A stretch of DNA of 64,000 nt, taken from NCBI RefSeq assembly GCF_004522105.1, contig NZ_SPUJ01000004.1:124001-188000 (forward strand), in the 5' to 3' direction. The notes beneath the pieces are model-generated. The model was given only the letters and a program-made list of their open reading frames with translations. It did not search any database and was not told where the DNA came from. Below, one piece after another: positions 15,215 through 23,553 of the stretch (the first letter of the stretch is position 1; each line of letters opens with the position of its first letter). Both the position numbers and the translations under genes were made by a program. Origin of the DNA: Nocardioides sp. 1609. Lineage in GTDB: Bacteria > Actinomycetota > Actinomycetes > Propionibacteriales > Nocardioidaceae.

Positions 15215-17347
15215 TCAGATGAACCCGTTGTTGGCCTCGGGGCCCAGGAGCTTCGGGGACGAGACCGGGATCTTCGCCACGCGCCAGGCGGGCTCGTGGG
15301 TGAAGGCCGACGTGCCGTCGCTGAGGAAGACGTTGATCGCCTCCTCGAACTGGGGCGACACGCGGTCGTCGCCGACCCGGACCAGGTCGTCGTCGCCGTC
15401 GTTGTCGACGTCGGACAGCGCGAAGCTGGGCAGGCTGAAGCGCGGCCAGGCCCGTTCGCGGAACCACGAGCTGGCCTTGAAAGCGGTCCCGTCCCACTCG
15501 AGGACCCCGATCTCCAGCCCCCCGGGGTCCGCGACCGCGACCAGCTCGTCGTTGCCGTCGCCGTCGACGTCGCCGGACATCACCGCCTGGATGCCGAAGT
15601 TGGGAATCCCGGTGACGGTGGGCTCGCCCTCCACGGTGAACGCCGCGCCGCCGTCGGAGCGCAGCAGCGTGAGGGTGCCGGCGGTCCGGTCGACGCTGAC
15701 CAGGTCGTCGACGCCGTCGTCGTCGGCGTCCAGCGGCACCAGCTGACGGTCCGTCAGCGTCCCGCTGAACCAGGTGGTGGGCGCGGCGAAGGCGCCGGTG
15801 CCGTCGCCGAGGGCGACGTCGACCTGCCGCTCGGTCTCGGCGACCTGGGTGGACGTCACCAGGTCGGGGTAGCCGTTGCCGTCGACGTCGGCGAGGTTGA
15901 ACGAGATGTCGAGCACGGAGCTCACGAAGGCGTCGTCGGCCGGGACCGGGACCGGCGAGCGGACCGCGAGCCCGGCGACGACGGCGGCGAGGTTCGGTGG
16001 CTCACCGCCGATCCTGACGATGTCGAGGCGGCCGTCGCGATCGATGTCGCCGGACAGGGCGACGTTCTCGTAGCGCTTCCTGACGCGGACGGGACCGGTG
16101 AGCCGCTGACCGTCGGACTCGTAGACGCGCAGCGGCTCGGCGGCCTCCACGAGTCCCACGTCGCCGAACCCGTCGCCGTCGAGGTCGCCGGTGACCGGTT
16201 CGGGGGTGTCGGGCAGCGGTGCCGGTGACGTCGACTCCGTGGGCGTGCCCGTGGGGGTGCCGGTGGACGTGGGCGGCGCGTCGTCCCCGCCGCCGGTGGT
16301 GACCGCCAGCACGGCGCCGGTGCCGCACGCGAGCACGGCGACGGCGGCGGCCGCGCCCCAGACGGCCCGGCGGGAGCGCCGCGGGGTGCTCGCCCCGGCG
16401 CGCTGCGCCGAGACGGCGGTCTGCGGTGTGGGCTGCCAGCCGGCGCCGTCGCCGGTCGACGTCAGCACCGGTTCGAGGGCGGACCCGGACGGGGTGAGCC
16501 CGGCGAGCGAGCGCAGGTCGTCGCGCAGCGCCGAGGCCGACGGGTAGCGCTCGGTCGGGTCCTTGGCGAGGCTCCGGGCCAGGACCCGGTTCGCGTGCCG
16601 GCTGAACTCGTCGTCGCCCGGCAGCTGCGGGACCGGCTCGCCCTGGTGGCCCATCGCGACCTCGACGTCCGACCCGCCGTACGGCGGCCGGCCGGTCAGG
16701 GTCTCCCACAGGAGGCACCCGACGGCGTACAGGTCGCTGGCGGCCGATCCCGGGCCGCCGCTGATCCGCTCCGGGGCCAGGTAGTTCCACGTGCCGCTCA
16801 CCCCACCGGGCTCGGTGAAACCACCGGTGTCGGTGTCGGTCAGGGCGACGCCGAAGTCGCACAGGTAGACGTGCACGCGGTCGAGCCGGTCGTCGCGCAG
16901 CAGCACGTTGGCCGGCTTCACGTCACGGTGGATGACCCCGACCCGGTGGGCGTCGGCCATCGCGTCCGCGACCTGGGAGCAGAGCTCCGCGGCCAGCTGC
17001 GGCGGCATCGGGCCGTGGGTGCGCAGGAGGTGGCCGAGGTCGCCGCCGGCGGCGTACTGGGTCGCGATGAACGGCACGTCGTCCTCGACACCGTGGTCGA
17101 AGATCTGGATGACGTGCGGTGACTCCAGCCGCGCGAGCGCGGCGGCCTCGCGCTGGAACCGCTCCACGAAGGCCGGGGAGTCGGTGAGGTGGCCGAGCAC
17201 GGTCTTGAGCGCCACGCGCCGACCGAGCCGGCCGTCGGTGGCGAGGTAGACCACTCCCATGCCGCCGACGCCGATGACGCCGTCGATGCGGTAGGGCCCG
17301 AAGGACGCGCCGGGGCCGAGCTGGGGGGAGCCGGGGCTCAGTACCAT
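15215..17347 (-). CDS. Ser/Thr protein kinase with extracytoplasmic FG-GAP repeats (second of pair)
   Basis: A 710-residue transmembrane kinase. The PknB-like domain (about 18-285) is complete: glycine loop GVGGMGVVY (26-34), Lys48, HRDVKPAN (140-147) and DFG (164-166). A Pro/Thr-poor linker leads to one membrane helix (about 329-350), a Thr/Pro stalk, then six DxDxDG-type calcium-binding loops at residues 388, 434, 487, 540, 593 and 646, typical of FG-GAP/VCBS beta-propellers as in integrin alpha chains. The outer domain replaces the usual PASTA repeats and would sense or bind a ligand. ATG 17347 has GGAG upstream and overlaps the first kinase gene by 10 nt, so the two are coupled. Confidence 0.9.
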   Translation of the reverse strand: MVLSPGSPQLGPGASFGPYRIDGVIGVGGMGVVYLATDGRLGRRVALKTVLGHLTDSPAFVERFQREAAALARLESPHVIQIFDHGVEDDVPFIATQYAAGGDLGHLLRTHGPMPPQLAAELCSQVADAMADAHRVGVIHRDVKPANVLLRDDRLDRVHVYLCDFGVALTDTDTGGFTEPGGVSGTWNYLAPERISGGPGSAASDLYAVGCLLWETLTGRPPYGGSDVEVAMGHQGEPVPQLPGDDEFSRHANRVLARSLAKDPTERYPSASALRDDLRSLAGLTPSGSALEPVLTSTGDGAGWQPTPQTAVSAQRAGASTPRRSRRAVWGAAAAVAVLACGTGAVLAVTTGGGDDAPPTSTGTPTGTPTESTSPAPLPDTPEPVTGDLDGDGFGDVGLVEAAEPLRVYESDGQRLTGPVRVRKRYENVALSGDIDRDGRLDIVRIGGEPPNLAAVVAGLAVRSPVPVPADDAFVSSVLDISFNLADVDGNGYPDLVTSTQVAETERQVDVALGDGTGAFAAPTTWFSGTLTDRQLVPLDADDDGVDDLVSVDRTAGTLTLLRSDGGAAFTVEGEPTVTGIPNFGIQAVMSGDVDGDGNDELVAVADPGGLEIGVLEWDGTAFKASSWFRERAWPRFSLPSFALSDVDNDGDDDLVRVGDDRVSPQFEEAINVFLSDGTSAFTHEPAWRVAKIPVSSPKLLGPEANNGFI

Positions 17348-19686
17348 CGTGACTCCTCTACCGGGCGGAGCCCGGAGTCGCGTTCCTCGTCGGGGAAGGC
17401 CGTCTTCCACCGGTACCACGTCGCGGTGACGTAGCCGTCCTCCCGCGACTGCGCGACGACGACGCGCCCCGGCCCGCCGGGCCGGGTGCCGTGGAGCAGC
17501 ACCAGGTCGTCGGCGCCGTCGCCGTCGACGTCGACCACGGCGATCTCCGGCGGCACGGGTGTCAGGAGGGGGTAGCCGAAGCCGCCGGCCATCGGGACCA
17601 CCTCCAGGGCGCCGTCGGCGGTGAAGTCGTAGGTGCTGACGACGAGGTTGCCGAGGTCGTCGGCGACCACCACGACCTCGTCGTCCCCGTCGCCGTCGAC
17701 GTCGGCGCCCCGGAGGAAGACCTCGGCGCTCTCCCACTGGTCGGGGAGCGTCGCGGCCTCCGCGAAGCCGCCCTCGCCGTCGCCGAGCCGGACCGACACC
17801 GTGGCCGCCCAGGCGGCCGCGGTGTCGTCGAAGTCGGTGGTGGCGGCCATCAGGAGGTCGGCGCGCCGGTCGCCGTCGACGTCGCCGAGCCGGAACCGGG
17901 TGGTGAGGACCCGGTCGGCGACGGTGGTGATGGAGACAGGGGTGGCCAGGCTGGTGCCGTCGAACCGGCTCTCCAGGATCTCGACCGACTCCGCCTCCTC
18001 GTCGAGCTCGAGGATGTAGAGGTCGTCGATCCCGTCGCCGTCGGTGTCGGCGAGCGCGTAGCCGCGGGTGATGGCGGTGGCGCTGTCCGGCACCTCGACC
18101 TCGATGTCGTCGCCGCCGCCGCTGGGCGAGGCGGTGAGGATCGCGGCCGACGTCTCGCTCTCCCGGGTGAACAGGACGGTGTCGGTGATGTCGTCGTCGT
18201 CGACGTGACCGATGATTCGCGAGACCCGGGGCCAGCTGGTGCCCGCGGGGGTCACCTCCTCGTCGCTGGCCACCGAGAACGCCGCGCCGTCGGAGCGCCA
18301 GCTGATCAGGCTCGCCTGGGTCGGGTCGCCGAACGAGTACGTCGCGCTCAGGTCGCCGAACCCGTCGCCGTCGAGGTCACCGGTGATCGGGCGCTCGGCG
18401 GTCTCCACCGGAGCCTCGCCGCCTCCGGACCCGCCGCCGCCCGCCGGGTCGTCGTCCTGGGCCGCACGGAGACCGACGTAGCCGATCCCGGCGACGGCCA
18501 CGACCCCGGCGACGGCCAGCGCGGCAGCGGTCCGGCGGCGGCTCGTGCGCCGGCCGCCGGGCTGGGCGTGCCGGGTGTGCGCGCCGGGCGGGGTGCCGGG
18601 CGGGGTGCCGGGCAGGGCGGCGGCCAGGGCGGCCTCCTGCGGCGACGACGGGAACGACAGGGACTGGTAGGCCGGCGGCGGGGTGCCGGGCGGGACGCTG
18701 CCGGGCGGGACGCTGCCGGGCGGGGCGCCGGGGGGTGGGGTGCGCGGCGGACCCGACGGGCGCGGGGTCGACGGCGGGCGCGATCCCGTCGGACCGGTCG
18801 GCGTCGGCTCGGCGGGCAGCGGCGGCAGCGGCGCGTCGGCGCCCGGCAGGCCGGCGACCGCGAGGAGCGCGGTGCGCATCCGGTCGGCGTCGGGGAAGCG
18901 GTCGGCGGGGTCCTTGGCCATGCTGCGGGCCAGGACGTCGTTCAGCGCGTCGAGCACGGGCGTGCCGCCCGGCAGGCGGCGCACGGGGGCGCGCTGGTGC
19001 GCGATGGCGATCTCGATGTCGGTGCCGCGGTACGGCGGCAGGCCGGTCAGGGTGGCCCAGAGCAGGCACCCCAGCGCGTAGAGGTCGGAGGACGGCGTCC
19101 CCGGGGCGCCGCGACCGCTCTCGGGGGACAGGTAGCTCCAGGTGCCGGCGACCGCGCCGGGCGCGGTGAGCCCGTCGGAGGCCGTGCGGGCGATCCCGAA
19201 GTCGCACAGGTAGACGTGCAGGTCGCCCGGGCTCGCCGCGCGGGCGCCGCGCAGCAGCACGTTGGTGGGCTTGACGTCGCGGTGCACCACGCCGACGCGG
19301 TGCGCGTCGTCGAGGGCGTCGGCCACCTGGGCGCACAGCCGGAGCGCGGCCGCCGGCGTCAGCGGGCCGTGCTGCGACAGGTAGGCGCCGAGGTCACCGC
19401 CGCCGACGTACTGGGTGGCGATGTAGGGGACGTCGTCGTGGGTGCCGTAGTCGAAGATCGCGATGACGTGGGGCGAGTCGAGGCGCGCCAGGACCGCGGC
19501 CTCGCGCTCGAAGCGGCGCAGGAACTCCGCCGAGCCGCCGAGGTCGGCCGAGACGACCTTGAGGGCGACGCGGCGGTCGAGCGAGCTGTCGGTCGCCTCG
19601 AAGACGACCCCCATCCCACCCCGGCCGATGACGCCGTCGATGCGGTAGCGACCGAACAGGTCGCCGACAACAGGGAGCGTGGGCAC
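17338..19686 (-). CDS. Ser/Thr protein kinase with extracytoplasmic FG-GAP repeats (first of pair)
   Basis: A 782-residue paralogue of the downstream kinase. The kinase domain (about 12-280) has GRGGMGVVF (21-29), Lys43, HRDVKPTN (135-142) and DFG (162-164). A long Pro/Gly juxtamembrane linker (about 285-380, with PPG-type repeats) leads to a membrane helix (about 387-407) and six FG-GAP-like loops starting near 437, 495, 547, 602, 662 and 719; the loop at 495 (VDDDDITD) is degenerate. GTG 19686 is preceded by AGGGAAGGA. It is divergent from purD (131-nt gap) and heads a two-gene operon. All catalytic residues needed for activity are present. Confidence 0.9.
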   Translation of the reverse strand: MPTLPVVGDLFGRYRIDGVIGRGGMGVVFEATDSSLDRRVALKVVSADLGGSAEFLRRFEREAAVLARLDSPHVIAIFDYGTHDDVPYIATQYVGGGDLGAYLSQHGPLTPAAALRLCAQVADALDDAHRVGVVHRDVKPTNVLLRGARAASPGDLHVYLCDFGIARTASDGLTAPGAVAGTWSYLSPESGRGAPGTPSSDLYALGCLLWATLTGLPPYRGTDIEIAIAHQRAPVRRLPGGTPVLDALNDVLARSMAKDPADRFPDADRMRTALLAVAGLPGADAPLPPLPAEPTPTGPTGSRPPSTPRPSGPPRTPPPGAPPGSVPPGSVPPGTPPPAYQSLSFPSSPQEAALAAALPGTPPGTPPGAHTRHAQPGGRRTSRRRTAAALAVAGVVAVAGIGYVGLRAAQDDDPAGGGGSGGGEAPVETAERPITGDLDGDGFGDLSATYSFGDPTQASLISWRSDGAAFSVASDEEVTPAGTSWPRVSRIIGHVDDDDITDTVLFTRESETSAAILTASPSGGGDDIEVEVPDSATAITRGYALADTDGDGIDDLYILELDEEAESVEILESRFDGTSLATPVSITTVADRVLTTRFRLGDVDGDRRADLLMAATTDFDDTAAAWAATVSVRLGDGEGGFAEAATLPDQWESAEVFLRGADVDGDGDDEVVVVADDLGNLVVSTYDFTADGALEVVPMAGGFGYPLLTPVPPEIAVVDVDGDGADDLVLLHGTRPGGPGRVVVAQSREDGYVTATWYRWKTAFPDEERDSGLRPVEESRWY

Positions 19687-19803
19687 GGGCGCGTCCTTCC
19701 CTCATCCGACGTCGCTGAACCCTAGCCGCGGCGGCTCGGTGTCCGACGCCCGCCCGCCCCGGCCCGGGCGGGCGGGCTCGACCTGGCCGCCGGCGTCCAC
19801 CCC

Positions 19804-19809
19804 TAGGAT
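19804..19809 (+). promoter_or_regulatory. -10 element for purD (leaderless)
   Basis: TAGGAT ends 8 nt before GTG 19818. Confidence 0.5.
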
Positions 19810-19817
19810 CGTCGACC

Positions 19818-21053
19818 GTGAAGACCCTCGTGATCGGTACCGGTGGCCGCGAGCACGCGCTGGCCCGCTCGCTCTCCCTCGACCCCGACGTGACCGAGGT
19901 CCACGCGGCCCCGGGCAACCCGGGCATCGCCGAGGTCGCCACCCTGCACGACGTCGACCCGCTCGACGGGGAGGCGGTCGCCGCGCTGGCCGACGTCCTC
20001 GGTGTCGACCTCGTCGTCGTCGGACCCGAGGCGCCGCTCGTCGCCGGGGTGGCCGACGCGGTCGCCGCGCGCGGGATCCCGGTCTTCGGGCCGAGCGGCG
20101 CCGCTGCCCGGCTCGAGGGTTCGAAGGCGTTCGCGAAGGACGTGATGGCCGCGGCCGGCGTCCCGACCGCCGCCGCTCGGGTGTGCACCACCGCCGCCGA
20201 GGCGGCCGCGGCCCTGGACGAGTTCGGGGCGCCGTACGTCGTGAAGGACGACGGGCTCGCGGCCGGCAAGGGCGTCGTCGTCACCTCCGACCGCGACGAG
20301 GCGGTGGCCCACGCCGCGGCCTGCGACCGCGTGGTGATCGAGGAGTACCTCGACGGTCCCGAGGTGTCACTGTTCGCGATCACCGACGGTCGCACCGTCT
20401 ACCCGCTGCTGCCGGCCCAGGACTTCAAGCGGATCGGCGACGGCGACGCCGGCCCCAACACCGGCGGGATGGGCGCCTACACGCCGCTGCCGTGGGCGCC
20501 GGACGGGCTGGTCGCCGAGGTGCTGCGCGACGTCCTGCAGCCGACCGTCGACGAGATGGCCCGCCGCGGCGCGCCCTTCGCCGGTCTCCTGTACGCCGGG
20601 CTGGCGCTGACCTCCCGCGGCACCCGGGTCGTGGAGTTCAACGCCCGTTTCGGCGACCCCGAGACCCAGCCGCTGCTCGCCCTCCTCGACTCGCCCCTGC
20701 TGCCGCTGCTCCTCGGCGCGGCCACCGGCACGCTCGCCGACGTCCCCCCGCCCGTGTGGAGGGCCGGCGCCGCCGTCGGCGTCGTGATGGCCTCGGCCGG
20801 CTACCCCGAGTCGGCCTCGAGGGGCGACGTCATCGTCGGCATCGACGTCGCGGAGTCGCTCGACCGGGTCCACGTCATCCAGGCCGGCACCGCGCTGGCC
20901 GGTCCGGCCCTGGTCACCGCGGGCGGTCGTGTGCTCGCCGTCGTCGCGACCGGCGCCTCCGTCGCGGAGGCCCGCGCCACGGCGTACGACGGGGTCGCCG
21001 CCGTCCGCTTCGACGGCGCCCAGCACCGCACCGACATCGCCGCCGACGTCTGA
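19818..21053 (+). CDS. purD: phosphoribosylamine-glycine ligase
   Basis: A 411-residue ATP-grasp enzyme (GAR synthetase), the second step of de novo purine synthesis. The N-terminal IGTGGREHALA motif, the ATP-grasp core (PYVVKDDGLAAGKGVVV near 137-151) and the metal-binding EFNARFGDPETQ near 274-285 are intact. The gene starts at GTG 19818 after a TAGGAT -10 element. purB follows 59 nt downstream with its own -10-like sequence, so the two may be expressed both together and separately. Confidence 0.96.
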   Translation: MKTLVIGTGGREHALARSLSLDPDVTEVHAAPGNPGIAEVATLHDVDPLDGEAVAALADVLGVDLVVVGPEAPLVAGVADAVAARGIPVFGPSGAAARLEGSKAFAKDVMAAAGVPTAAARVCTTAAEAAAALDEFGAPYVVKDDGLAAGKGVVVTSDRDEAVAHAAACDRVVIEEYLDGPEVSLFAITDGRTVYPLLPAQDFKRIGDGDAGPNTGGMGAYTPLPWAPDGLVAEVLRDVLQPTVDEMARRGAPFAGLLYAGLALTSRGTRVVEFNARFGDPETQPLLALLDSPLLPLLLGAATGTLADVPPPVWRAGAAVGVVMASAGYPESASRGDVIVGIDVAESLDRVHVIQAGTALAGPALVTAGGRVLAVVATGASVAEARATAYDGVAAVRFDGAQHRTDIAADV

Positions 21054-21112
21054 TCGCGCCGCCCACCGGCCCCGGTTCCGCGGACGACCGCGCTCGGGCG
21101 AGAATGGGGGCC

Positions 21113-22543
21113 GTGACAGTCCCGAACGTCCTGGCCACCCGCTACGCCGGCGCCGACCTCGTGCAGATCTGGTCGCCCGAGCACAAGATCGTGCTCGAGC
21201 GGCAGCTGTGGGTCGCCGTCCTCCAGGCCCAGCGCGACCTCGGGATCGAGGTGCCCGACGGCGTCGTCGAGGCCTATGAGGCGGTCGTCGCCCGCGGCGA
21301 GGACGGCGTCGACCTGGCCTCGATCGCCGCGCGGGAGCGGGTCACCCGCCACGACGTGAAGGCGCGCATCGAGGAGTTCAGCGCGCTGGCCGGCCACGAG
21401 CACATCCACAAGGGCATGACCTCGCGCGACCTCACCGAGAACGTCGAGCAGCTGCAGGTCAGGCAGTCCCTCGAGCTGCTGCGCGACCGCACCGTCGCCG
21501 CCCTGGCCCGGCTCGCCCGCCTGGCCACGGAGCACGAGACCACCGTGATGGCCGGCCGCAGCCACAACGTCGCCGCGCAGGCCACGACGCTCGGCAAGCG
21601 GTTCGCGAGCGTCGCCGACGAGATGCTGACCGGGCTCGAGCGGGTCGAGGAGCTGCTCGCCCGCTACCCGCTGCGCGGCATCAAGGGTCCGATGGGCACC
21701 GCCCAGGACATGCTCGACCTCCTCGACGGCGACGCGTCCCGGTTCGACGAGCTCGAGCAGCGCGTGGCGCGGCACCTCGGCTTCGAGCGGGTGCTCACCA
21801 GCGTCGGACAGGTCTACCCCCGCAGCCTCGACTTCGACGTCCTGTCGGCCGTCGTCCAGCTCGTCGCCGGACCGTCCAACCTCGCCACCACGATCCGGCT
21901 GATGGCCGGCAACGAGATCGTCACCGAGGGCTTCAAGGAGGGTCAGGTCGGCTCCTCGGCGATGCCGCACAAGATGAACACCCGCTCCTGCGAGCGGGTC
22001 AACGGCCTCGCCGTCGTCACCCGCGGCTACCTCTCGATGGTCGGCGAGCTCGCCGGTGACCAGTGGAACGAGGGCGACGTGTCGTGCTCGGTGGTCCGCC
22101 GGGTCGCGCTCCCGGACGCGTTCTTCGCCGCCGACGGCCTCTTCCAGACCTTCCTCACCGTGCTCGACGAGTTCGGCGCCTTCCCCGCGGTCATCCAGCG
22201 CGAGCTCGACCGCTACCTGCCCTACCTCGCGACCACCAAGGTCCTGATGGCCGCGGTCCGCAACGGCGTCGGCCGCGAGGCCGCCCACGAGGCGATCAAG
22301 GAGGCGGCGGTCGGCACCGCGCTGGCGGTGCGCCAGGGCCAGGCCGAGAACGACGTCTTCGCCAAGCTCGCCGCCGACCCGCGCCTCGGGCTCACGGCCG
22401 CCCAGCTCGACAGCCTGGTCGCCGACCCGATCACGTTCACCGGCGCCGCCGTGCAGCAGACCCAGGGCGTCGTGCGCCGGGTGGCCCAGGTCGCCGAGCG
22501 GCTCCCGGCGGCGGCGGCGTACGCACCCGGCGCGATCTTGTAG
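21113..22543 (+). CDS. purB: adenylosuccinate lyase
   Basis: A 476-residue fumarase-superfamily lyase that releases fumarate from SAICAR and from adenylosuccinate, so it acts twice in purine synthesis. The signature SSAMPHKMN (about 281-289) contains the catalytic-loop serines; TSRDLTENVE and GRSHNVAAQATTLGKRFA are the other active-site regions. GTG 21113 is preferred over ATG 21104 because -10-like GAGAAT (21100-21105) ends 7 nt before it and the family starts with 'TVPNVLATRYA'. It lies downstream of purD. Confidence 0.95.
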   Translation: MTVPNVLATRYAGADLVQIWSPEHKIVLERQLWVAVLQAQRDLGIEVPDGVVEAYEAVVARGEDGVDLASIAARERVTRHDVKARIEEFSALAGHEHIHKGMTSRDLTENVEQLQVRQSLELLRDRTVAALARLARLATEHETTVMAGRSHNVAAQATTLGKRFASVADEMLTGLERVEELLARYPLRGIKGPMGTAQDMLDLLDGDASRFDELEQRVARHLGFERVLTSVGQVYPRSLDFDVLSAVVQLVAGPSNLATTIRLMAGNEIVTEGFKEGQVGSSAMPHKMNTRSCERVNGLAVVTRGYLSMVGELAGDQWNEGDVSCSVVRRVALPDAFFAADGLFQTFLTVLDEFGAFPAVIQRELDRYLPYLATTKVLMAAVRNGVGREAAHEAIKEAAVGTALAVRQGQAENDVFAKLAADPRLGLTAAQLDSLVADPITFTGAAVQQTQGVVRRVAQVAERLPAAAAYAPGAIL

Positions 22544-22603
22544 GAGTCGGCGGCAACGGGCGGCAACGGGCTGGCCGGCATCGAGACCGCCTCCGGCGCG
22601 TCG

Positions 22604-22885
22604 ATGCCGGCGGGGGCCGAGACGCCCACCACCACCGAGCTCGAGCGCTACGGCATCGGCGCCGACGTCGCCGGCGGCTACGCCTGCGCCTGGATCACGG
22701 CCTACGTCGACGGCGACGCCGCCGCGCGCGACGAGGCGGTCCGGGTCCTCGCGACCGCACGGCAGTGGCCGGTCCTGCTCGAGATGCGCGACGAGGGCGG
22801 GTACGTCCAGGTGCTGTGGCAGGTCGCGCGCGAGGTCGCGCAGGGCACGGTGCCGCCCGAGTGGCGCGAGGGCATCGGCTGCTGA
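22604..22885 (+). CDS. small hypothetical protein downstream of purB
   Basis: A 93-residue frame starting at ATG 22604 with no recognised family. After a Thr-rich start it reads as an amphipathic helical protein (ERYGIGADVAGGYACAWITAY, VRVLATARQWPVLLEMRDEGG). There is no signal peptide or membrane helix. It has no good ribosome site and is in the same frame as purB, separated from it only by the purB TAG stop and 20 sense codons. It may be a separate gene, or a former extension of purB. Confidence 0.5.
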   Translation: MPAGAETPTTTELERYGIGADVAGGYACAWITAYVDGDAAARDEAVRVLATARQWPVLLEMRDEGGYVQVLWQVAREVAQGTVPPEWREGIGC

Positions 22886-22968
22886 GGTCGCCTCGGAGCG
22901 GCGGGTGTGACCGACGGCTCCCCGGCGTCCGCTGCCCGGTACGCCGGGGGGCGCGCGACCATGGGGAC

Positions 22969-23553
22969 ATGGACGCACCGGTCACCGTCGCGATCACCCG
23001 CCAGCTCCCGGCCGGTCACGAGGCCGAGATGATGAGCTGGCTCAACGCCGGCATCAACCTCGCCGAGAAGTTCCCCGGCTTCCTGGGGGCGGGGTGGGTG
23101 CGTCCGGAGGCCGCCTCGGAGAGCTGGCACATGCTCTACCGCTTCGCCGACCAGCAGTCGCTCGACCAGTGGGAGCACTCCCCGCAGCGGCAGTGGTGGC
23201 GCTCGGCGGCCGGCGGGCTCGGTGTCGTCGAGTCGCGGGTCGAGAAGCGGACCGGCATCGAGGGCTGGTTCGACGTCCCGTCCTCGACGGTGCTCGAGTC
23301 CGGCGAGCCGGCGACCGCGCCCGCGCCGCCGCCGCGCTGGAAGCAGGCGAGCGTGATCTTCCTGGTGTTCTTCCCGCTCAGCGTGGTGGCCAACTGGCTC
23401 TCGCGGGAGTACCTCGCCGACGTCGTCCTGCCCCTGCGGGTGCTCGCGACGGTGCTGGCGATGACGCCGATCATGACCTACCTCGCGCTGCCCTGGATCA
23501 CCCGTCGTCTGCAGTGGTGGCTCCAGGGGGAGCCGCCGCCGTGGCGCGGGTGA
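22969..23553 (+). CDS. antibiotic-biosynthesis-monooxygenase (ABM) domain protein with two membrane helices
   Basis: A 194-residue protein. Residues 5-95 form an ABM/ferredoxin-like domain (VAITRQLPAGHEAEMMSWLN, FPGFLGAGWVRPE, MLYRFADQQSLDQWEHSPQR), and two hydrophobic helices follow (about 125-143 and 150-170). This is the 'ABM superfamily enzyme' architecture whose substrate is not known; heme or quinone chemistry has been shown only for relatives. ATG 22969 follows GACCAT by 6 nt. The last 56 nt overlap, antisense, the end of the convergent MFS gene. Confidence 0.82.
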   Translation: MDAPVTVAITRQLPAGHEAEMMSWLNAGINLAEKFPGFLGAGWVRPEAASESWHMLYRFADQQSLDQWEHSPQRQWWRSAAGGLGVVESRVEKRTGIEGWFDVPSSTVLESGEPATAPAPPPRWKQASVIFLVFFPLSVVANWLSREYLADVVLPLRVLATVLAMTPIMTYLALPWITRRLQWWLQGEPPPWRG

